A stretch of 64,000 bases of DNA, taken from JAWXUU01 sp044426045 (lineage in GTDB: Bacteria > Bacillota > Clostridia > Christensenellales > CAMQZB01). Location: NCBI GenBank assembly GCA_044426045.1, contig JAWXUX010000001.1, positions 1-64,000 of the forward strand, given 5' to 3'. Both the position numbers and the translations under genes were made by a program. Below are positions 43,534 to 52,617 of the stretch, piece by piece (position 1 is the stretch's first letter; each line of letters begins with the position of its first letter). The notes under the pieces were generated by a model that did not search any database, had not been told where the DNA came from, and saw only the letters and a program-made list of their open reading frames with translations.

Positions 43534-43979
43534 AAGTGGAAAATATGATTTTTGAAAATTGGAATGGCAACGAAATCGCCATTTCTGAAATAGAAAAGGA
43601 AATTTTCCCAAAAGACGCGTGGAGCATTGCCTCAATAAATGAGTCGGTAGAGTTCCCGCTTTTTGTCGGTGAAATTTGCAAAAATCAAAACGGCGAAATC
43701 ATGGGCTACTACGGCATGAACATTGTCGCGGGCGAGGGTTATATCGCAAATATCGCGGTTTCAAAACCATTTCAAGGAAAAGGCGTAGGCAATGTTTTAT
43801 TGGAAAGGCTTCTCTTTGTTGCAAAAGAAAAACAAACTTGCGAAATCACTTTGGAAGTTCGCGTTTCAAACGAAAAAGCCATTTGTCTTTATGAAAAGTT
43901 TGGCTTTCGAATTGAAGCGGAAAGAAAAGGTTTTTATTCCGACGGCGAAACGGCATATATCATGTGGAAACGCAAATAA
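43530..43979 (+). CDS. rimI: Ribosomal-protein-S18-alanine N-acetyltransferase (RimI)
   Basis: A 149-aa GNAT acetyltransferase. The acetyl-CoA site FQGKGVGNVLLERLL (about residues 76-90) and the C-terminal LYEKFGFRIEAERKGFYSDG segment are typical of RimI. The target in E. coli is the N-terminus of S18; for Firmicutes homologues it is presumed. It overlaps tsaB by four bases. Confidence 0.9.
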   Translation: MKVENMIFENWNGNEIAISEIEKEIFPKDAWSIASINESVEFPLFVGEICKNQNGEIMGYYGMNIVAGEGYIANIAVSKPFQGKGVGNVLLERLLFVAKEKQTCEITLEVRVSNEKAICLYEKFGFRIEAERKGFYSDGETAYIMWKRK

Positions 43980-44033
43980 TCTCAAAATGGCATATCTCGG
44001 CATATAATATAAAAAATGTCGGAGATGTGAAAA

Positions 44034-44789
44034 TTGTTTTTTGATTATTGTGGAAATAAAATTTATTATAACGAAATTGCTAATAAATCACTGAAAAACC
44101 CCCAAACAATCGTGTTTTTGCACGGTTGGGGAAGTGACAGCAGTGTTTTTTATTGGATAATTTCAAACCTTTCGCAAAGGTTTCGGTGTCTGCTTGTTGA
44201 TTTTATGGGTTTTGGCAAAAGCGAAATCCCCAAAACAGCGGTCTCGGTTGAAAACCAAGCGGAAATGGTGCTTGCACTTTGCAACTATCTTGAAATCAAA
44301 AAGTTTCATATCCTTTCCCACTCATATGGCGGTAGAGTTTCATTTTCCCTTATGTCACGGAAAAATTCACGAGTGCTTTCGGCACTTTTGGTGTCGCCCG
44401 CTGGGATAAAAGATAAAAACTTGAAAAAATCGGTCAAAATCGCACTTTTCAAACTGCGAAAAAGGCTAACAAAAAAGCAAAATATTAAAAAGCTGGAAAA
44501 ATACTATTCGGAAGATTATAAAAACGCAACTGGCGTGATGAAGGAAACTTTTCGCCTTGCAATCTCGCGTGATCAAACTTTTCAGCTAGCTGATATAAAA
44601 TGCAAAACCTTGATAGTGCGAGGAAACAAAGACACCGCAATATCAAAAAAAGTAGTGAAAAAAATCATAAATAAAGTGAAAAACTCGAGCTCAGTTGAAA
44701 TTGATGGCACGCACTTTTCCTTTTTGGAAAGTCCGCTTCAGTTCAAAATGCTCGCTGAAAATTTTTTCACAAATGCAAAAAATGGGTGA
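44034..44789 (+). CDS. alpha/beta-hydrolase, envelope-linked context
   Basis: A 251-aa alpha/beta hydrolase starting at TTG 44034 after CGGAGATG. HGWGSD near residue 30 is the oxyanion region, the nucleophile is in SHSYGGR (near 98-104; the usual GxSxG has Ser instead of the first Gly), and the catalytic histidine is in GTHFSF near 226. It precedes a membrane MurF and Ddl, a set seen in several Clostridia; substrate unknown. Confidence lies in the fold. Confidence 0.85.
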   Translation: MFFDYCGNKIYYNEIANKSLKNPQTIVFLHGWGSDSSVFYWIISNLSQRFRCLLVDFMGFGKSEIPKTAVSVENQAEMVLALCNYLEIKKFHILSHSYGGRVSFSLMSRKNSRVLSALLVSPAGIKDKNLKKSVKIALFKLRKRLTKKQNIKKLEKYYSEDYKNATGVMKETFRLAISRDQTFQLADIKCKTLIVRGNKDTAISKKVVKKIINKVKNSSSVEIDGTHFSFLESPLQFKMLAENFFTNAKNG

Positions 44790-44813
44790 CCCCCAAAAAG
44801 GTTGTAAAAAAAT

Positions 44814-46484
44814 ATGAACTCACTAAACACAATCCTAACAGCAAATTTAAGCACACTTTCGACAGTTGGAATCATGTTTGCAACAAGCGTTGCAATCATG
44901 TTTTTGATGATTCAAGGTGGCAAAATATTTTTCAAAGGCATGCAACAACGTGGCTATCACGCGGTTGGATATTTGAATTGGATAAGTAAATCAAACAACA
45001 GATTTATGTATCGTCTGTCAAACGTGTGTATTTTTTCAATGGTGGCATATGTCACGTTCAGCGTCATATTTGCACCGTTCTCGGGCGCAAAATTTTCATT
45101 TTTGGGGCTAGTGTTTTTCTATGTATTCACGATGGTGTTTTTCAAAACCAACAAACTCACGAAGCTTCCCGAGCGTCAATCGATTGACTACACTGCAAGA
45201 TTGAAACGCCTTGAAGTGACATTTTCAGTGCTAGTATTTTTGCTTGCATTTGGCGTTTTTGTGGGAATGAACGTGTTCCATTTGAAAACAGGCTGGAAAT
45301 TCATTGAATATTGCAGATACATACTAATTTGCATCTTCCCATTGCTTTTGCCATACCTCGTATTGCTTGCAAACGCAATCAATTCACCTTTTGAAAAACT
45401 CAATATCGCAAGATACGGCAAGATTGCTCATGATATTTTGCAAAAAAACAATATCAAAGTTGTCGCTGTGACGGGAAGTTTTGGAAAAACAACAACAAAA
45501 GACCTCATTGCAAGCCTTCTTGGCGAAAAATATAACGTGGCATCAGCCCCAAAATCTTTCAACACACCAAGCGGAGTTGCACTCACAGTTCAAAACTATG
45601 TAACTGAACAAACTGAATTTGCCGTGCTTGAAATGGGTGCGAGAAATGTGGGCGACATTGCCTATCTTTGTAATATCGCAAAACCCGATTATTCTGTTAT
45701 CACAAGCGTAGGCTTGCAACACATTGAAAGTTTCAAAAATTTTGACAATGTCAAGAAAACTAAATTTGAATTGATTGAAAACACAAAAAAAGGCGGTATC
45801 AGCTTCTTTAACTGTGCCGACGAAGGTGCAAAAGAACTTTTTGATAAAACCGAAACTGAAAAATACAGCATTGGCGAAGAAAATTCAGATTTGATTTTCA
45901 AAGTTATTAAAGTCGATCAAAACGGCTCGCTTTTCACTGTTAAACTTGACGGTGAAGAATTCGAGTTCACAACAAAACTTCTTGGACGTCACAATGTTGA
46001 AAACGTGTGCGTTGCAATCATGGTGGCGTATAAACTCGGCGTGGAAATCGAAACGCTTCAAAGGGCAGTTGCTGGTGTCGAGCCAACCGAACACCGCTTG
46101 CAAATGATAAAAAAAGAACATGCGATTGTCATTGACGATTCATATAATTCCAATGTTAAAGGCGTGAAATATGCCGCCGAAGTGCTTTCTATGTTCGAAG
46201 GCAGAAAAATCCTCGTGACACCAGGACTTGTGGAACTTGGCAAGATGGAAGACGAATCAAATCGCGAACTTGGCAGAGTTTTTGGCAAGGTTTGTGATAA
46301 AATCATCTTGGTTGGTAACATGCGTGCAGTTCAAATCACAATGGGTCTTAAGGAAGTGGGATTTGATTTTGACAACCTTATCACCTTTGAAAACTTCAAC
46401 GAAGCCAAAAGTTCGCTTTTTGCAGTAATGAAAAAAGGCGACGTGGTTTTATTTGAAAACGATATCCCAGATTCATATTTATAA
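44814..46484 (+). CDS. MurF-like Mur ligase with an N-terminal membrane domain
   Basis: A 556-aa protein. About 1-200 holds at least four to five membrane helices; then a Mur ligase domain with the ATP motif TGSFGKTTTKD near 220, LEMGARNVGDIA near 266 and LGRHNVENVC near 390. The C-terminal domain carries DDSYNSNVKG near 442. MurF adds D-Ala-D-Ala to the UDP-MurNAc-tripeptide. The normal substrate-binding N-terminal domain is replaced by membrane helices, so the acceptor may be lipid-linked. Its downstream neighbour is ddl. Confidence 0.85.
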   Translation: MNSLNTILTANLSTLSTVGIMFATSVAIMFLMIQGGKIFFKGMQQRGYHAVGYLNWISKSNNRFMYRLSNVCIFSMVAYVTFSVIFAPFSGAKFSFLGLVFFYVFTMVFFKTNKLTKLPERQSIDYTARLKRLEVTFSVLVFLLAFGVFVGMNVFHLKTGWKFIEYCRYILICIFPLLLPYLVLLANAINSPFEKLNIARYGKIAHDILQKNNIKVVAVTGSFGKTTTKDLIASLLGEKYNVASAPKSFNTPSGVALTVQNYVTEQTEFAVLEMGARNVGDIAYLCNIAKPDYSVITSVGLQHIESFKNFDNVKKTKFELIENTKKGGISFFNCADEGAKELFDKTETEKYSIGEENSDLIFKVIKVDQNGSLFTVKLDGEEFEFTTKLLGRHNVENVCVAIMVAYKLGVEIETLQRAVAGVEPTEHRLQMIKKEHAIVIDDSYNSNVKGVKYAAEVLSMFEGRKILVTPGLVELGKMEDESNRELGRVFGKVCDKIILVGNMRAVQITMGLKEVGFDFDNLITFENFNEAKSSLFAVMKKGDVVLFENDIPDSYL

Positions 46485-46530
46485 GGGGACTTCGCGGGAC
46501 TTTCAAGTGGATTTTAAAATCCAATAATCT

Positions 46531-46548
46531 AAAGGTCACTTCTAAAAA
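46531..46548. repeat. solo end of the 161-bp inverted-repeat element
   Basis: AAAGGTCACTTCTAAAAA matches both ends of the element at 37597-37757 (17 of 18 identical to the left end). A second, inverted copy nearby is not evident. Confidence 0.5.
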
Positions 46549-46632
46549 AATAAAATAAAATTCCAAAAGATAAACCTTTTTTCAAGTTTTGTCATATATT
46601 CTAGCAAGATTAAATATTTTGGGGGATGTATC

Positions 46633-47742
46633 ATGAAAGAAAAAGTGGCGGTGTTTTTTGGTGGAGTGTCGTGCGAGCACGACGTTTCGATAATAACAGG
46701 CATGCAAGCGGTTCTAGCGCTTGAAAAAAGCCAAAAATATGAAGTTGTGCCAATATATATTTCGCACAGCGGTGAGTTTCTCACAAGCGAGACATTGAAG
46801 GATGTTTCAAAAATCAAACAGTTCAAAGACCTTTCGGGAAAGTTCAAAAAAGTTAGCTTTTTTGCGGGGAGCAACCAGCTGTTTGATATCACAAAACGAA
46901 AAATAAAACCCTTGGGAAAAATTTCATGTGCGGTGCTTGCCACCCACGGTGAAAGCGGCGAGGACGGAAGCTTGCAAGGGCTTTTGAAACTTTCCAAAAT
47001 CCCTCAAACGTCGGGCGGAATACTTTCGCAAAGCGTTGGAATGGATAAGGAAGTGTCAAAAAATATTGCGGTGCTTTCGGGTGCGAATGTGCTTGAATAT
47101 AAGAAGTATTCAAAATCACAATCCACCACTGAAATACTGTCGGAAATCGACGAAAAAGGCGAATATCCCTGCGTTATCAAGCCAAATTCCCTTGGTTCAA
47201 GCATAGGTGTAAAACTGTGCGAAAATTTATCCGATGTCAAATCCGCACTTGATATGGCGTTTCTCTTTTCGGGGGAAGTGCTTGCCGAAAGGTGCGCGCT
47301 TGACTTTTCCGAACTCAACATTGCATGCGTCAAACTTGACGGGGTGGTGGAATGTTCCGAAGTGGAAAAACCAAAAGGCTGGCACGAAATTTTGACCTTT
47401 GAAGATAAGTATATCACCAAAGGAAAATTGAAAAGTGCAAGCTCGCTAAAGCGTGAATGCCCCGCAAATATTTCGGAAGAATTGAAAAATGAAATCGAAA
47501 AAACGGCGGTTAAGCTTTACGAAAACTTCAAACTTTCAGGCATAGTGCGGTTTGACTTTATCTATGAAAATGAAGTGTTATATTTCAACGAAGTCAACAC
47601 AATCCCGGGAAGTTTGTCAAACTATCTTTTTGCCAGCAAGTATAGCTTTGGAAATCTGCTTGAAAAAGTTATCGAGGAAGCGAAAAAACGAGAAGAAGAA
47701 GCTCGAAAGTTTGAATATTTATATTCTTCAAGCATTTTTTAG
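46633..47742 (+). CDS. ddl: D-alanine-D-alanine ligase
   Basis: A 369-aa ATP-grasp ligase. FGGVSCEHDVSIITG (near residues 9-23), KPNSLGSSIGV (near 182) and the Mg-binding RFDFIYENEVLYFNEVNTIPGS (in parts near 307-328) are present. It joins two D-alanines, making the dipeptide that the preceding MurF-like enzyme would add. D-Ala versus D-Lac selectivity is not decided from sequence here. Ribosome site TTTGGGGGATG. Confidence 0.93.
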   Translation: MKEKVAVFFGGVSCEHDVSIITGMQAVLALEKSQKYEVVPIYISHSGEFLTSETLKDVSKIKQFKDLSGKFKKVSFFAGSNQLFDITKRKIKPLGKISCAVLATHGESGEDGSLQGLLKLSKIPQTSGGILSQSVGMDKEVSKNIAVLSGANVLEYKKYSKSQSTTEILSEIDEKGEYPCVIKPNSLGSSIGVKLCENLSDVKSALDMAFLFSGEVLAERCALDFSELNIACVKLDGVVECSEVEKPKGWHEILTFEDKYITKGKLKSASSLKRECPANISEELKNEIEKTAVKLYENFKLSGIVRFDFIYENEVLYFNEVNTIPGSLSNYLFASKYSFGNLLEKVIEEAKKREEEARKFEYLYSSSIF

Positions 47743-47766
47743 TGCATTGTCACTGAAAATGCAAAT

Positions 47767-47794
47767 AAAATCAGCCCTTGTTGGGCTAGATTTT
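47767..47794 (+). terminator. Rho-independent terminator after ddl
   Basis: AAAATC-AGCCC pairs with GGGCT-A-GATTTT around TTGTT, with T's at the end. Confidence 0.8.
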
Positions 47795-47938
47795 AAAAAT
47801 AAAAAATGGACAAGCAAAAACAGGTCTATTTTTAAGAAATTTGAACATTATTAATAATGGAAACAAATGTAAAAACAATACTACATAGAACTTAAATAGG
47901 TGGAGAAACCCCTATAACAAATATAAAAGGAAACAAAA

Positions 47939-50350
47939 ATGACAAAACAACACGAAAACGATCTGCAAGGAACTAAGCTAGAAAAATTCAACACGCAGGA
48001 CACTACAAGAGAAAAGAAGATAGTTAATCTTCAATCTCAAACAACGAAACTTGCCAATTCAAAAGGCGGTGGCACGCCACTTGAAGTGAAAAGCAGTTTT
48101 GAAAACATCAAGGATGTCAGCATCAAAAGAAGCGAAAGCACCGAAAGTTTGAAAAAAGCAATGGAAGCACTTCAAAAAGCAAAATCTGGCAACTTCACGG
48201 AAGATGCTCCTAAAAAGCAAAACACAAGAAAAAGAAAGAAAAAACCAAACGGCGGAAATTCTGCAAATGGCGGAAACGGCGGAAATGCGGAACATGAAAA
48301 CGCACAACAACCAAAGCAAAATCAACAAAAACAAAACCCGCAAAATCCACAAAATCCAAATCAGCCTAAACAAAATCAACCTAAACAAAAGGCTAAAAAG
48401 CAAGCGGGACATGCTGATGGTGCCGTTCAAAATCAAAACCAAAATGGTGGAAATAAACAAGCTGTGAAACAAAACCAGCCAAAACAAAACAAGCAAAACC
48501 CACAAAACCAACCAAAGCAAAAACAAACTCAAAACCCACCAAAACAAAAACAAAACAAACAATCACAACCGCAAAATCAGCCAAAACAAAAGCAATCGGC
48601 AAGTGCGAACGTAACTCAAAAAACGGTTGCCGTTGCAAACGCGAAATCATCTAAAAACGCAGTTAAACTACACTTTATCGGCGGAATTGGCGAGATTGGT
48701 AAAAACTGCACCGCGATTGAATGTGGCGAGGACATCATCGTTATCGACGGCGGAATGAGCTTCCCAACAGAAGAAATGCCGGGTATCGACGTGGTTATTC
48801 CAGACACAACATTCCTCACTCAAAATAAAGACAGAGTTCGTGCGTTTTTGATCACCCACGGACATGAAGACCACATTGGTGCTCTTCCATATATCCTCAA
48901 AGATGTGAATGTGCCACTTTATGGCTCAAAACTCACATTTGCAATCCTTGAAAACAAATTGAAAGAAAAAAATGTCACTGCAACAACAAATATCGTGAAA
49001 GGTGGCGACATTATTTCGATTGGTAAATTCAAAGTTGAATTCATCCACGTGAACCACTCAATCCCAGGCTCACTCGCACTTGCAATCACAACGCCACAAG
49101 GTGTGATTTTCCACACAGGCGACTTCAAGATTGACTTCTCACCAGTCGATGGTCAAGTTATGGATCTTGCAAGAATTGCAGAAATTGGCAAAAAAGGCGT
49201 TCAAGTTCTTCTTGCCGACTCAACAAACTCAGAAAAAGAAGGGTATGTTATGAGTGAATCAACAGTTGGAAGCTCGCTTTTGAAACTGTTTGAAGAAAAC
49301 GAAGATAAGAGAATCATCGTCGCAACATTCGCATCAAACGTCCACCGCGTGCAACAAATCATCGACGTTGCCAAGAAAACAAAACGTAAAGTCGCACTTT
49401 CAGGCAGAAGTATGATAAACGTCGTTGACGCCGCCATGAGAATTGGTGCAATCAACGCCGACGAAAACACTTTTGTTGAAATCGACAAAATCGATAAACT
49501 GTTTGATAGAGAGCTCGTGATCATCTCGACAGGTTCGCAAGGCGAGCCGATGTCGGCACTTGCAAGAATGGCGTCAGGGGATTTCAACAAAGTTAAAATC
49601 ACAAATAACGATGCCGTTATCATTTCAGCATCGCCAATCCCAGGCAACGAAAAAATGGTTTACAGAGTTGTTAACCGCCTCATGAAACTTGGCGCAAACG
49701 TGATGTATTCAAAACTTCACGAAATCCACGTTTCAGGACATGCCGCAAGGGAAGAGCTCAAAATCATTCACCAACTCACAAAACCAAAATTGTTCATTCC
49801 AGTCCACGGCGAATATCGCCACTTGATTTCCCACAAAAACCTAGCGATAAAACAAGGCATGCAAGAAAGCAAAATTCTCGTGCCAGAGCTTGGCGACAGT
49901 ATCGAAATCACTAAAAATGCAGTGAAGCGTGTTGGTCAAATCCCTCACGGTGCCGTGCTTGTTGATGGTCTTGGATTTGGGGATATGGATTCACTTATGC
50001 TCAAAGATAGAAAGCTACTTTCAGAAGAAGGCGTGGTTATCGCGGTTGTTGCGGTGAACACAATCACGGGTGAACTTCTTGACGATCCAGAAATCGTGGT
50101 TCGCGGAATTGTTATCAGCGAATCAAAAGATAAACTGCTTATGGGCGCGAAAAAAATCATCTTGCAAGTTATCAAAGACCACGATTTGAAAGATGAATCT
50201 TCAAGACAAGATGTGAAGTTTGAAATCAGAAGAAAGCTCAGAAACTTCTTTATCAAAATCAAACAACGTCCAATGATTTTGCCAATCGTTATTGAAGCGA
50301 AAAAAGATATCAGTATCTCTCGTGAAGATATCAGAATTGACGGAATGTAA
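47939..50350 (+). CDS. rnj: Ribonuclease J with long Q/N/K/P-rich N-terminal extension
   Basis: An 803-aa protein against about 555 for ordinary RNase J. Residues 1-235 are low complexity, rich in Gln, Asn, Lys and Pro, with repeated QNQPKQ-type units; residues about 240-803 are the metallo-beta-lactamase/beta-CASP domain with HGHEDHIG (near 303), HTGDFKIDFS (near 391) and HVSGHA (near 596), plus the C-terminal domain. RNase J is a 5'-3' exonuclease and endonuclease in mRNA turnover. The extension is basic and probably disordered; it may bind RNA or drive assembly. Confidence 0.93.
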   Translation: MTKQHENDLQGTKLEKFNTQDTTREKKIVNLQSQTTKLANSKGGGTPLEVKSSFENIKDVSIKRSESTESLKKAMEALQKAKSGNFTEDAPKKQNTRKRKKKPNGGNSANGGNGGNAEHENAQQPKQNQQKQNPQNPQNPNQPKQNQPKQKAKKQAGHADGAVQNQNQNGGNKQAVKQNQPKQNKQNPQNQPKQKQTQNPPKQKQNKQSQPQNQPKQKQSASANVTQKTVAVANAKSSKNAVKLHFIGGIGEIGKNCTAIECGEDIIVIDGGMSFPTEEMPGIDVVIPDTTFLTQNKDRVRAFLITHGHEDHIGALPYILKDVNVPLYGSKLTFAILENKLKEKNVTATTNIVKGGDIISIGKFKVEFIHVNHSIPGSLALAITTPQGVIFHTGDFKIDFSPVDGQVMDLARIAEIGKKGVQVLLADSTNSEKEGYVMSESTVGSSLLKLFEENEDKRIIVATFASNVHRVQQIIDVAKKTKRKVALSGRSMINVVDAAMRIGAINADENTFVEIDKIDKLFDRELVIISTGSQGEPMSALARMASGDFNKVKITNNDAVIISASPIPGNEKMVYRVVNRLMKLGANVMYSKLHEIHVSGHAAREELKIIHQLTKPKLFIPVHGEYRHLISHKNLAIKQGMQESKILVPELGDSIEITKNAVKRVGQIPHGAVLVDGLGFGDMDSLMLKDRKLLSEEGVVIAVVAVNTITGELLDDPEIVVRGIVISESKDKLLMGAKKIILQVIKDHDLKDESSRQDVKFEIRRKLRNFFIKIKQRPMILPIVIEAKKDISISREDIRIDGM

Positions 50351-50439
50351 TAAAAAAGGGGGCTTTTAAAGGACAATTTTTATAAGCACCTAAACAAAAG
50401 AAACAAAAGAAACAACAAAAACAAGGAAGCCAAGGAAAA

Positions 50440-51078
50440 ATGGGCAAAAATCAAGAATATATCAACAATTTCATAGACAACGTAGCTTTCCAAGGCGATT
50501 TTTTGGAGGAGATGAGAAAGAATGCACGCGAGCGCAATATCCCAGTCATGCTAAAGGACACGGCGATTTTGCTCGCGACAACAGTCAGAAGCGTGAAACC
50601 TCTGAAAATCCTTGAAATCGGCACGGCGATTGGCTATTCGGGCAGTTTGATGCTGTTTTCAGCACCGCCAGATGCCACGCTTGTGACCCTTGAAAAAATG
50701 GAAGAATCCCGCGATGAAGCGCTTGCAAACTTTGCGAGATTTGGTCAAGCGGAAAGGGTGAAATGCTATCTTGGCGACTGCACTGAAATCATTCCCCAAA
50801 TGAGCGGTCAGTTTGATTTTATACTTCTTGACGGTCCAAAATCCAAGTATCTTGAGATGTATCCATATCTCAAAGACATGCTGAAAACGGGGGGTATGAT
50901 GTTTTCTGACAACGTGCTTTTCCGCGACTTGGTGTCGGGTGAAAAAAAGCACACCCACCGCAAAAACACAATCGTGAGAAACATGCGCGAGTTCCTTGAC
51001 ATGGTTTCAAAAGATAAAGACATGGTTTCAACACTGCTTGATATCGGTGACGGAATTATGCTTAGTATAAAAAAGTGA
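50440..51078 (+). CDS. trmR: tRNA 5-hydroxyuridine O-methyltransferase, TrmR-like
   Basis: A 212-aa class I O-methyltransferase: LEIGTAIGYSGSLML (near 48-62) is the SAM loop, DFILLDGPKSKYLEMYP is near 126. The closest known role is TrmR, which methylates 5-hydroxyuridine-34 to 5-methoxyuridine in Bacillus tRNAs. The next gene is TrhP-like, which makes the hydroxyuridine, and the stop lies eight bases before it. Also possible: a catechol-type O-methyltransferase. Confidence 0.87.
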   Translation: MGKNQEYINNFIDNVAFQGDFLEEMRKNARERNIPVMLKDTAILLATTVRSVKPLKILEIGTAIGYSGSLMLFSAPPDATLVTLEKMEESRDEALANFARFGQAERVKCYLGDCTEIIPQMSGQFDFILLDGPKSKYLEMYPYLKDMLKTGGMMFSDNVLFRDLVSGEKKHTHRKNTIVRNMREFLDMVSKDKDMVSTLLDIGDGIMLSIKK

Positions 51079-51086
51079 GAAAGAAT

Positions 51087-52304
51087 ATGACAGACAATAA
51101 AAAGCTAGAGCTTCTCGCCCCAGGCGGAAATATGCAAAAGGCAAAAACAGCGTTTCACTTCGGTGCGGATGCTGTCTATGTTGGGGGAAAGGCGTTTTCT
51201 CTTCGTGCATTTGCCGACAACTTTTCAAATGAAGAGCTAGAAGAATTGATAAAATATGCCCACGAAATGGGGAAAAAGGTCTATGTGACGTTGAATATCT
51301 TTGCAAAAAACGAAGATTTTGATAAGATTGCGGATTTTTTGAGATTTCTTGACACAGTGAATGTCGATGGCGTTCTCGTTTCCGATCCTGGTATCGTGAT
51401 GATGTATAACGAGCTAAAAATCAAAACACCGCTTCACCTTTCAACGCAAGCAAACACGCTCAACAAATATTCAGCGAAGTTTTGGGAAAGCCAAAATGTT
51501 GAAAGAATAGTTGTCGCACGTGAACTTTCCCTTGCCGAAGTGAAAGATATCGCAGATAACACGTCTTGCGAGATTGAAACTTTTGTGCACGGTGCAATGT
51601 GCATTTCATATTCTGGCAGATGTCTGCTTTCAAACTATCTCACACCACGCGATGCAAACCGCGGTGCGTGCGTTCAAGCGTGCAGATGGGAATATCAAAT
51701 CACCGAAGCATCGCGCGAAGGCGAGCCCCTCACAATGACGGAAGATGAAAGGGGTACATATATCTTGAACTCAAAAGATTTGAACCTTATAAGACACATA
51801 AAAGACGTCGCCGAAGCTGGCTCGGTTTCTTTCAAAATTGAAGGCAGAATGAAATCGGAATATTACGTTGCAACTGTTGTGAAAAGCTATCGCGAGGCAA
51901 TGGACGCATATCTTGAAGGGCGTGAGCTATCTGAAGAAATCGTCGAAAACCTTGATAAAGCGGGTCACAGAAACTATACGACGTGCTATAATATCGAAAA
52001 ACTCGACAACACGCAAAATTATGAAAGTTCAAAGCCAATCCAAAGCTACGACTTTATCGGTCAAGTGGAAAAATACGAAAACGGCTACGCCCATTTCGTG
52101 ATGAGAAACCGCTTCAAAGTTGGCGACACATTGGAAATCCTTGCAAGTGGCGACAGCTTCAATAAAGAATTCGAAGTGGTAGAAATCAAATCAGAATCAG
52201 GCGACCAAATCGAAGACGCAAAATGGGTACAACAAGAATTGGTTGTAAAATGCCCATGGGAAGTTGAGAGGTTTGATATCATAAGAAAAAAGAAAAATGC
52301 GTAG
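51087..52304 (+). CDS. trhP: TrhP-type U32 peptidase-family protein (tRNA uridine hydroxylation)
   Basis: A 405-aa U32-family protein. LLAPGGNMQKAKTAFHFGADAVYVGG opens it; cysteine-rich stretches FVHGAMCISYSGRCLLSN (near 174) and GACVQACRWEY (near 199) are conserved in TrhP and bind a Fe-S cluster. TrhP makes 5-hydroxyuridine at tRNA position 34 with prephenate, the step before TrmR. A GTG four codons earlier (51075) overlaps the trmR stop and is an alternative start. The end is followed by a terminator and repeat copy 5. Confidence 0.9.
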   Translation: MTDNKKLELLAPGGNMQKAKTAFHFGADAVYVGGKAFSLRAFADNFSNEELEELIKYAHEMGKKVYVTLNIFAKNEDFDKIADFLRFLDTVNVDGVLVSDPGIVMMYNELKIKTPLHLSTQANTLNKYSAKFWESQNVERIVVARELSLAEVKDIADNTSCEIETFVHGAMCISYSGRCLLSNYLTPRDANRGACVQACRWEYQITEASREGEPLTMTEDERGTYILNSKDLNLIRHIKDVAEAGSVSFKIEGRMKSEYYVATVVKSYREAMDAYLEGRELSEEIVENLDKAGHRNYTTCYNIEKLDNTQNYESSKPIQSYDFIGQVEKYENGYAHFVMRNRFKVGDTLEILASGDSFNKEFEVVEIKSESGDQIEDAKWVQQELVVKCPWEVERFDIIRKKKNA

Positions 52305-52318
52305 CATTTTCCTTTTTT
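52294..52318 (+). terminator. terminator overlapping the trhP stop
   Basis: AAAATGC pairs with GCATTTT around GTA, followed by CC and six T's. Confidence 0.7.
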
Positions 52319-52320
52319 CA

Positions 52321-52550
52321 ATTAAAAATTAAAAATTAAAAATTAAAAATTGTGGTAATGCACTCGCGTACCGCTCGTGCTTTCTATTTGTTAGATAATG
52401 TATTAAAAGGCGTAGGATTTCTTTCAATCCTACGCCTTTTTCGATACTGCTTAAACAAATGGTTTGCACGAGGCGAAGCCAAGTGCCATACCACAATTTT
52501 TAATTTTTAATTTTTAATTTTTAATTGAACGAAGTTTTTAATTTTTAATT
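52321..52550. repeat. Heptad-armed REPIN-like element, copy 5 (TTAAAAA type)
   Basis: The left arm (52321-52351) is four TTAAAAA units; the right arms (52495-52526 and 52535-52550, split by GAACGAAG) are the reverse complement. Terminal hairpins are 52360-52380 and 52466-52486. The central hairpin is a perfect 15-bp stem (52405-52419 with 52426-52440, loop TCTTTC) running into T's. The core is homologous to copy 1, inverted. It lies directly upstream of sigK. Confidence 0.87.
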
Positions 52551-52617
52551 GCCATAAGGCTCATGGGACAAAATCCCCAAAGCATATATATTAACAACAA
52601 ATCAAGGGAGATATGCT

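Noticed and set aside
48059..48650. Leu/Phe/Val-rich minus-strand ORFs opposite the RNase J extension
   Set aside because: They are the complement of the Q/N/K repeats, not membrane proteins.
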